This document shows, piece by piece, positions 13,679-18,813 of a stretch of 18,813 bases of DNA; position 1 is the stretch's first letter; each line of letters opens with the position of its first letter. The stretch lies in the NCBI GenBank assembly GCA_020628755.1, contig JAHDEQ010000075.1, forward strand, positions 1-18,813. The letters are read 5' to 3'. The position numbers were made by a program, and so were the translations under genes. The notes beneath the pieces are model-generated. The model did not search any database. It was not told where the DNA came from and saw only the letters and a program-made list of their open reading frames with translations. Source of the DNA: Saprospiraceae bacterium (GTDB taxonomy: Bacteria > Bacteroidota > Bacteroidia > Chitinophagales > Saprospiraceae).

Positions 13679-14351
13679 AAAAAAGCATTGGTGGTTCGGG
13701 AACGACTTCGTGGAGTTCGGGGATGTTGTGTTTTGGGGAGTTGACTTTTTCAGAAACACGATAAATATCAAGTAGCTCATCATCTAAAGTTCGAAGAATT
13801 GCCAATTGTGCATTGAGGTCTTTGGCTAAGAGCCAGACTTTTCTTTTTTCGGGAGTATCTAATATCACAGGCATTCGATTGTGGACACTTCGCATTTCAG
13901 CATTGGGAGGAGTCGTTATGATAGAAAAGGTTTTGAGTATGTGATTTCCGTCCGTCCAAATATCCCAGATTGCAGCAAAAAATAAGAGCGATTTGTCTTT
14001 TGGTAAAATTCGATATGGGATTTTGCGACCTCCTTCTTTTTTCCATTCATAAAAACTATCCGCAGGAACCAAGCATCGCCTTTGGCGAAGCGGCATTCGG
14101 AAAGAAGGTTTGCTAGAAATTCCTTCTTTACGAGCATTGATGAGACTGCCACTGAGTTCGCCCGTTCGAGACCAATGTGGAACTAAACCCCAATACATTT
14201 GTTGGAGCTGGTTGGGTAGGTCATTGGCAATGACATAAGCCTTTTGCGTTGGGGCGATATTAAAACTCAAACTTAAATCAGCATCAATGTTGACTTCGAT
14301 TTGAGCTTTAATTTTTTCTTTGGATGTTGAGAGCGAAAAACGACCACACAT
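13677..14351 (-). CDS. yedK: SRAP-domain abasic-site processing protein (YedK/HMCES family)
   Basis: The 224-residue protein is a complete SRAP domain. It starts MCGRF, and after removal of Met1 the catalytic Cys2 forms the thiazolidine link to an abasic site in single-stranded DNA. Other active-site marks are NIAPTQ (31-36), WGLVPHW (54-60), INAR (71-74), FYEWKK with the catalytic glutamate E102, and VHNRMPVIL with the histidine H157. Its role by family is to shield abasic sites in replication forks from breakage. It is convergent with the small secreted gene and ends in the octamer array. It has its own predicted promoter inside the end of nadC, and its start codon lies in one arm of a 12-bp inverted repeat, which suggests control at translation. 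Confidence 0.95.
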   Translation of the reverse strand: MCGRFSLSTSKEKIKAQIEVNIDADLSLSFNIAPTQKAYVIANDLPNQLQQMYWGLVPHWSRTGELSGSLINARKEGISSKPSFRMPLRQRRCLVPADSFYEWKKEGGRKIPYRILPKDKSLLFFAAIWDIWTDGNHILKTFSIITTPPNAEMRSVHNRMPVILDTPEKRKVWLLAKDLNAQLAILRTLDDELLDIYRVSEKVNSPKHNIPELHEVVPEPPMLF

Positions 14352-14430
14352 AACTGATTTTAGATTTCAGATTGATGAATTTTGATTTCAGATTTGAATC
14401 AAATTTTGAAAAATTAGTATCAGTTATGTG
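14347..14430 (-). promoter_or_regulatory. Inverted repeat that can bury the yedK start codon
   Basis: CACATAACTGAT (14347-14358) and ATCAGTTATGTG (14419-14430) are exact reverse complements, 12 bp, separated by 60 bases. The yedK ATG (14351-14349) lies in the middle of one arm. With transcription starting near 14439 both arms are in the leader, so the RNA could close into a long hairpin that hides the start codon. The loop contains the heptamer array. Confidence 0.5.
14356..14397. repeat. Degenerate 7-base tandem array in the yedK leader
   Basis: Six units in register: GATTTTA (14356), GATTTCA (14363), GATTGAT (14370), GAATTTT (14377), GATTTCA (14384), GATTTGA (14391). GATTTCAGATT occurs twice exactly, 21 bases apart. 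It lies wholly between the yedK ATG and its predicted promoter. Confidence 0.6.
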
Positions 14431-14445
14431 GACAATAAATATTTA

Positions 14446-14478
14446 CAAAATTATTCCTTTATCACCTTTAAACTCAAA
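14446..14478 (-). promoter_or_regulatory. Predicted sigma-A promoter of yedK, overlapping the end of nadC
   Basis: On the minus strand TTTG (14478-14475), 21 bases, then TAATTTTG (14453-14446); the first two bases of the -7 box belong to the nadC stop codon. The start near 14439 gives a leader of about 88 bases, unusually long for a gene only 99 bases downstream. Confidence 0.55.
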
Positions 14479-15323
14479 TCCTTGCTTTGCGCAGAATGCG
14501 TCAAAGCACCCACAGAGATATAATTAACACCTGATTTTGCAATGGCACGAACTGTATGAATATTTACTCCGCCCGAAGCCTCTGTCTCAAATCGTCCATC
14601 AATAATAGCAACTGCTTCTTTCAAAATAGGGACATCAAAATTATCCAACATGATTCGGGTAACTTTTCCTTCAGACATTTCTAGAACTTTATAAAGTTCT
14701 ACTAAGTTACGAACTTCGACAGTAACATTGAGATTGAAACCATTATCAGCCTGATATTGAGCCACTCTATCAATGGCTTGTTGGATGCCTCCACAAGCAT
14801 CAATATGATTGTCTTTTATCATAATCCAATCGTACAAACCAATACGATAATTGGTACAACCTCCAATTTTGACTGCCCATTTTTCAAGAAAACGAATCAG
14901 CGGTGTTGTCTTACGAGTATCCAAAATTTTAACGGGCAAATCTTCTACCTCAAACATAAAGCGATTGCTCAAGGTTGCAATTCCACTCATACGTTGCATT
15001 GCATTAAGCACTAAGCGTTCAGCACGCAAAAGAGCTTGTGCATTGCATTCCACATGAAATGCAATGTCGCCATAATTTACAGCAGCACCGTCGCCTTTGA
15101 AAACTTCAATAGTTGACGTTTGGTCAACTCGTTCAAATATCTGTTTTGCCAATTCGACACCTGCTAGTACACAGTCGTCTTTGACCAAAAGTTTGGCTTT
15201 GTTACGAGCATCTTTTGGAATACAGGCTAACGAAGTATGGTCGCCATTGCCGACATCTTCGGCCATTGCTTGGTCTATAAAATTATTGATTTGTGCTTCG
15301 GTGATTGTTAATGTTTCTTCCAT
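14451..15323 (-). CDS. nadC: Nicotinate-nucleotide pyrophosphorylase (carboxylating), quinolinate phosphoribosyltransferase
   Basis: The enzyme makes nicotinate mononucleotide from quinolinate and PRPP in de novo NAD synthesis, in the cytosol. From ATG at 15323 it has 290 residues, normal for the family. EDVGNGDHTS (22-31) and LLRAERLVLNAMQRMSGIAT (98-117) mark the N-terminal domain; the active site follows with DTRKTTP (135-141), KWAVKIGG (148-155), KDNHID (170-175), EVRN, MLDNF, ASGGV and YISVGALTHSAQ. In the usual NHR motif that helps bind quinolinate, this protein has NYR (158-160). An in-frame ATG at 15338 also exists but falls in the first unit of an 8-base repeat array, so 15323 is preferred. 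It lies 80 bases after mfd with no -7 element of its own, so cotranscription with mfd is likely. Confidence 0.95.
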   Translation of the reverse strand: MEETLTITEAQINNFIDQAMAEDVGNGDHTSLACIPKDARNKAKLLVKDDCVLAGVELAKQIFERVDQTSTIEVFKGDGAAVNYGDIAFHVECNAQALLRAERLVLNAMQRMSGIATLSNRFMFEVEDLPVKILDTRKTTPLIRFLEKWAVKIGGCTNYRIGLYDWIMIKDNHIDACGGIQQAIDRVAQYQADNGFNLNVTVEVRNLVELYKVLEMSEGKVTRIMLDNFDVPILKEAVAIIDGRFETEASGGVNIHTVRAIAKSGVNYISVGALTHSAQSKDLSLKVIKE

Positions 15324-15330
15324 GAATTTT

Positions 15331-15403
15331 GTGTTCATGTGTTCATGTGTTCACGTGTTCACGTCTCATTAATAACGTGAATGCGTGGATACTTGAACAC
15401 GTG
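15331..15403. repeat. 8-base tandem array folding back on itself, between mfd and nadC
   Basis: Four perfect-register units GTGTTCAT (15331), GTGTTCAT (15339), GTGTTCAC (15347), GTGTTCAC (15355) are followed by a 14-base break. The opposite orientation then follows: GTGAATGC (15377), GTGGATAC (15385), TTGAACAC (15393). TTCACGT (15358-15364) pairs with ACGTGAA (15375-15381) around a 10-base loop, and the stem can continue with mismatches. CACGTG occurs at 15352 and 15398. The array almost fills the 80-base gap. No T tract follows on either strand. Confidence 0.75.
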
Positions 15404-18400
15404 TTAAACGAGAATTTCCTCTACATTTTCTTGCAATTTTTGAAGCGTTTCACGTGCTTCTTTCAAGGAGCGAACGCCGTCTTTTATCATAATAAAATGA
15501 CGATGCGATTGCTTAAAGGTCAAGCCTTTACGCTCGCCTTTGGTAGAGACATATTGTACAATATTATTAAATAATTTAGTTTCGTAAAAAGGAGATTGCG
15601 GGTCGCTCACAAAATAGCAACGCATTTTGCGATTTTTGAGATGTAAGCGTTCAAAACCCAATTGTTTGCAGGTCCAACGCAAGCGCAGTCCATCAAAAAG
15701 TTCGTGTATTTGTTTCGGAATTTTACCAAAACGGTCTTGTATTTCTTTAGAGAACGCCTCAATTTCTTCTTCTGTATTGAGTGCATCCAATCTTGTATAA
15801 AGTGCCAATCTTTCCTGAATGTTTTTGACATATTTATCAGGAATAAGCATTTCAATATCGGTTTCAACTTGCACATCGAGAACATAACTACGCTCTTTTT
15901 CGAGGTCTTCTTTAAAGATTTCTCGGAACTCATTGGCTTTGAGTTCTTGGATAGCTTCGTCTAATATTTTTTGATAGGTTTGAAAACCAATATCCGTAAT
16001 AAATCCACTTTGCTCGCCACCCAGCATATTACCAGCACCTCGAATATCGAGGTCCTTCATGGCAATATTAAATCCACTACCTAAATCCGAAAATTCCTCT
16101 AAAGTTTTGAGTCGTTTACGAGCATCCGAAGTCAAGGTAGAAATCGGCGGACTAAACAAATAACAAAATGCCTTTCTGTTGGAGCGCCCTACACGACCAC
16201 GCAATTGATGCAGGTCGCTCATCCCAAATTGATTGGCATTGTTTATAATAATTGTATTGGCATTGGCAATATCCAAACCTGTTTCGATGATATTGGTACA
16301 AACCAAAACATCGTATTTTCTATCTATAAAATCTAAAAGCGTTCTTTCTAAATCTTTAGATTCCATTTGTCCGTGCGCCATTGCGATATCGACATCGGGG
16401 CACATTCGGCGAATCATCGCTGTAATGTCGGGCAGACTTTTGACACGATTGTGTACAAAGAAAACTTGTCCACCTCGATATACTTCGTAATAAATGGACT
16501 CTTTGACCAGTTCTTCACTAAAAACTCTTGTTTCGGTATGAATTGGCTGACGATTTGGGGGAGGAGTGCGAATAACCGAAAGGTCACGCGCCGACATTAA
16601 AGAGAATTGTAAAGTCCTTGGAATTGGCGTTGCCGTCAATGTGAGCGTATCCACATTGACTTTGAGATTGCGGAGTTTTTCTTTTGCAGCAACACCAAAT
16701 TTTTGTTCCTCATCAATCACTAAAAGTCCTAAATCTTTAAAACCAACATCTTTATTTAGTAAACCATGTGTGCCAATAACAATATCAATTTTACCTTCTT
16801 TGAGTTTTTGAAAAATATTCTTTTTTTCCTTGGTCGTTCTAAAGCGATTGATGTAATCAACGGTCACACCAAATTCATCCAATCGAGCTGTAAAAGTTTT
16901 ATGATGTTGAAGTGCTAAAATCGTTGTTGGAACTAAAATGGCAACTTGTTTGCCACCAACAACAGCTTTGAATGCTGCTCGGACGGCAATTTCGGTTTTA
17001 CCAAAACCGACATCTCCACAAATTAATCTATCCATCGGATATTCCTTCATCATATCCTCTTTTACAGACTGCGTTGCCGTAAATTGGTCGGGTGTATCTT
17101 CAAACATAAAGGAAGATTCCAACTCATTTTGCAGGTAACCATCAGGCGGAAAAGCATGACCTTTAGAAGCTCGACGTTTGGCGTAGAGCTTAATCAATTC
17201 GCCCGCAATATCTTTGACTTTTCGTTTTGTTTTGCGTTTAAGAGCTTGCCAAGCGTCCGAGCCCAGCTTGCTGAGGCGCGGGGGCGTACCTTCCTTTCCG
17301 ACGTGCTTTGAAATTTTATGCAAGGAGTTTATACTCACATACAACACGTCATTATTTTTATAAAAAATACGAAGACTTTCTTGAACATGGCCATTAATAT
17401 CCAGTTTTTCCAAACCCGAATATCGACCTACTCCGTGGTCAATATGCGTCACAAAATCGCCTGGAGTTAGTTCCCGTAAAAGACGAAGATTGAGGGCTTT
17501 ATCTTTAGTAAAACCTTTGCGTAATTTATATTTATGGAAGCGTTCAAAAATTTGATGGTCAGTATAACAAGCAACTTTCAAATCCTTGTCAACAAAGCCT
17601 TGATGAACAGCTTTGGTCACAGGATGAAATTGGACATTGGCTTCTAAATCCTCAAAAATGGCATAAAATCGTTCGATTTGACGAGGATTTCCAGTGAAAA
17701 TATAATTTTCAATTCCTTGTTTTCGATTGCCATTTAAGTCGTCAATCAACAAAGAAAAATTCTTATTGAAATTGGGTTGAGGAACACAGTTGAAAATGAT
17801 TTTTGTATCAACAGGAAAAGGCGTTTTGCTATTGTTCATAAACAATAGCGGGTAGGATTGTATATCTTCCACGACTTCGGCGGGTCGAATAAATGCTCTA
17901 TCTCGAAAAATCTCTGCCAACTCACTTTCGTCTAAAGCAGAAATGCTTTCGGCAAATTTTTCGGCCTTTTCAAAACACTGTTGAAGTTTATCAACTGTAA
18001 ATTCATAATCTCGAATCCAGATGGCCGTGTTTTCGGGCAATACCCGAAACAGCGATGCCTTTTGCTCTTGCGAAAACTTGGTATTGATATTCGGAACTAT
18101 CGAAACTTTAGCAATATTGCGTTGCGACAATTGCGTGGTTGGGTCGAAAGTGCGAACACTTTCGACTTCGTCGTCAAATAACTCAATGCGATAAGGCCAT
18201 TCATTTCCATAAGAAAAGATATCAATAATACCACCTCGAATCGAGAATTGTCCAGGTTCATATACAAAATCTTCTCGACTAAAACCATATTCTGCCATCA
18301 CCTCAATCAAAAAATCAATATCTACTTTTTCATTGACTTTGATTTCGATACGAGATTTTTCGAGGACTTTAGGAGCAACGACTTTCTCAAATAATGCTTC

Positions 18401-18784
18401 GGGATAAGTAACGACTATTTCACCAAGCGCATTTGAAGAAGTCATCTTATTAATAGTCTCGGTACGTTGAAGAACGTTGGTATTGTTGAGTTCTTCAAAA
18501 TATTGCGGTCGTTTAAAAGAATCTGGAAAGAAATAGATAGATTTTTTATCGAAAAGATTGCTGAGATTATTTTGCAAATATGCTGCTTCTTCTTTGTCAT
18601 TGGTAATTACCAAATGACTCTGCGGTTGATTGAGGTAGGTTCCGACAAGGACAAAGGATTCCAGTGCACCTACGAGTCCAGTTAATTGTGTTCGAGTAGG
18701 TGGTTTATCTTGCAATGCTTGTACAATCTGCTGCACACGTGCATCGTCTCGATAACGTTCGAGTAAATGCTGTAAATTCTGCAC
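15404..18784 (-). CDS. mfd: Transcription-repair coupling factor Mfd
   Basis: The 1126-residue ATP-driven DNA translocase removes RNA polymerase stalled at lesions and recruits UvrA. Domains in order: UvrB-like N-terminal part (about 1-210, with PGQFSIRGGIIDIF at 177-190), CarD-type RNA polymerase interaction domain (about 440-500, PGDFVTHIDHGVGRY), and RecG-like helicase lobes with Walker A GDVGFGKTE (590-598), DEEQ box (691-694), TATPIPRTL, and motif VI QLRGRVGRSNRKAF. The C-terminal TRCF domain ends the chain. Length is typical. The start is GTG at 18784; no ATG occurs until residue 114, the frame stays open to the right edge, and a -7 element lies only six bases upstream, so the message may be leaderless. 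It is followed at 80 bases by nadC. Confidence 0.97.
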   Translation of the reverse strand: MQNLQHLLERYRDDARVQQIVQALQDKPPTRTQLTGLVGALESFVLVGTYLNQPQSHLVITNDKEEAAYLQNNLSNLFDKKSIYFFPDSFKRPQYFEELNNTNVLQRTETINKMTSSNALGEIVVTYPEALFEKVVAPKVLEKSRIEIKVNEKVDIDFLIEVMAEYGFSREDFVYEPGQFSIRGGIIDIFSYGNEWPYRIELFDDEVESVRTFDPTTQLSQRNIAKVSIVPNINTKFSQEQKASLFRVLPENTAIWIRDYEFTVDKLQQCFEKAEKFAESISALDESELAEIFRDRAFIRPAEVVEDIQSYPLLFMNNSKTPFPVDTKIIFNCVPQPNFNKNFSLLIDDLNGNRKQGIENYIFTGNPRQIERFYAIFEDLEANVQFHPVTKAVHQGFVDKDLKVACYTDHQIFERFHKYKLRKGFTKDKALNLRLLRELTPGDFVTHIDHGVGRYSGLEKLDINGHVQESLRIFYKNNDVLYVSINSLHKISKHVGKEGTPPRLSKLGSDAWQALKRKTKRKVKDIAGELIKLYAKRRASKGHAFPPDGYLQNELESSFMFEDTPDQFTATQSVKEDMMKEYPMDRLICGDVGFGKTEIAVRAAFKAVVGGKQVAILVPTTILALQHHKTFTARLDEFGVTVDYINRFRTTKEKKNIFQKLKEGKIDIVIGTHGLLNKDVGFKDLGLLVIDEEQKFGVAAKEKLRNLKVNVDTLTLTATPIPRTLQFSLMSARDLSVIRTPPPNRQPIHTETRVFSEELVKESIYYEVYRGGQVFFVHNRVKSLPDITAMIRRMCPDVDIAMAHGQMESKDLERTLLDFIDRKYDVLVCTNIIETGLDIANANTIIINNANQFGMSDLHQLRGRVGRSNRKAFCYLFSPPISTLTSDARKRLKTLEEFSDLGSGFNIAMKDLDIRGAGNMLGGEQSGFITDIGFQTYQKILDEAIQELKANEFREIFKEDLEKERSYVLDVQVETDIEMLIPDKYVKNIQERLALYTRLDALNTEEEIEAFSKEIQDRFGKIPKQIHELFDGLRLRWTCKQLGFERLHLKNRKMRCYFVSDPQSPFYETKLFNNIVQYVSTKGERKGLTFKQSHRHFIMIKDGVRSLKEARETLQKLQENVEEILV

Positions 18785-18789
18785 GGGCG

Positions 18790-18797
18790 CAAAGATA
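18790..18797 (-). promoter_or_regulatory. Predicted -7 element of mfd
   Basis: The minus strand reads TATCTTTG. With the usual distance of about six to seven bases, transcription begins at or next to the GTG at 18784. The -33 box would lie beyond the right edge of the window and cannot be checked. Confidence 0.45.
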
Positions 18798-18813
18798 AGG
18801 AATTTTGAGATTA

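Noticed and set aside
13181..15338. A new defence or repair island formed by yedK, nadC and mfd
   Set aside because: All are ordinary housekeeping genes with separate or no shared promoter logic; their adjacency alone does not support a system.

Overview
The window looks like an AT-rich chromosomal segment of a Bacteroidota bacterium. Evidence from the sequence: seven sites upstream of genes match the Bacteroidota sigma-A -7 element TAnnTTTG (three of them also have a TTTG box 20-21 bases upstream), Shine-Dalgarno sequences are not evident, and there is a homologue of PorZ, a part of the type IX secretion system that is confined to this phylum. Most genes are housekeeping. No tRNA, rRNA, CRISPR array, insertion sequence or prophage was seen.

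Layout: 1-756 is the 5' part of mnmE on the minus strand, cut by the window edge. From 897 to 2626 three plus-strand genes follow: a small secreted protein, a thioredoxin-fold lipoprotein, and an unrecognised 200-residue protein without any ATG. From 2599 to 13082 everything is on the minus strand: pnuC (vitamin or NMN-type transporter), a YhhN/TMEM86 membrane protein, UDP-glucose 6-dehydrogenase, a PpiD-like periplasmic folding factor, a DUF3109 cysteine-rich protein overlapping a GT1-type glycosyltransferase, PorZ, and a DUF2461 protein. A small secreted protein (13181-13609) reads the other way. Then yedK (abasic-site shield), nadC (NAD synthesis) and mfd (transcription-repair coupling factor) finish the window on the minus strand.

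Functional links: mfd and yedK both deal with DNA lesions. pnuC and nadC are two routes into NAD, though they lie 11 kb apart and the specificity of PnuC proteins varies. PpiD, the thioredoxin lipoprotein, PorZ and the small secreted proteins all concern the envelope. Only the glycosyltransferase/DUF3109 pair is tightly coupled (7-base overlap).

The most unusual signals are non-coding. Three neighbouring gaps around yedK and nadC each carry a different degenerate short-period tandem array (8, 7 and 8 bases). Two of these fold back on themselves, and one holds ATG triplets just ahead of nadC. The predicted yedK leader can fold so that the start codon is buried in a 12-bp stem. A perfect 21-base palindrome lies at the predicted start of pnuC transcription, and a cruciform-like element precedes ugd. 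I did not find a new multi-gene system.
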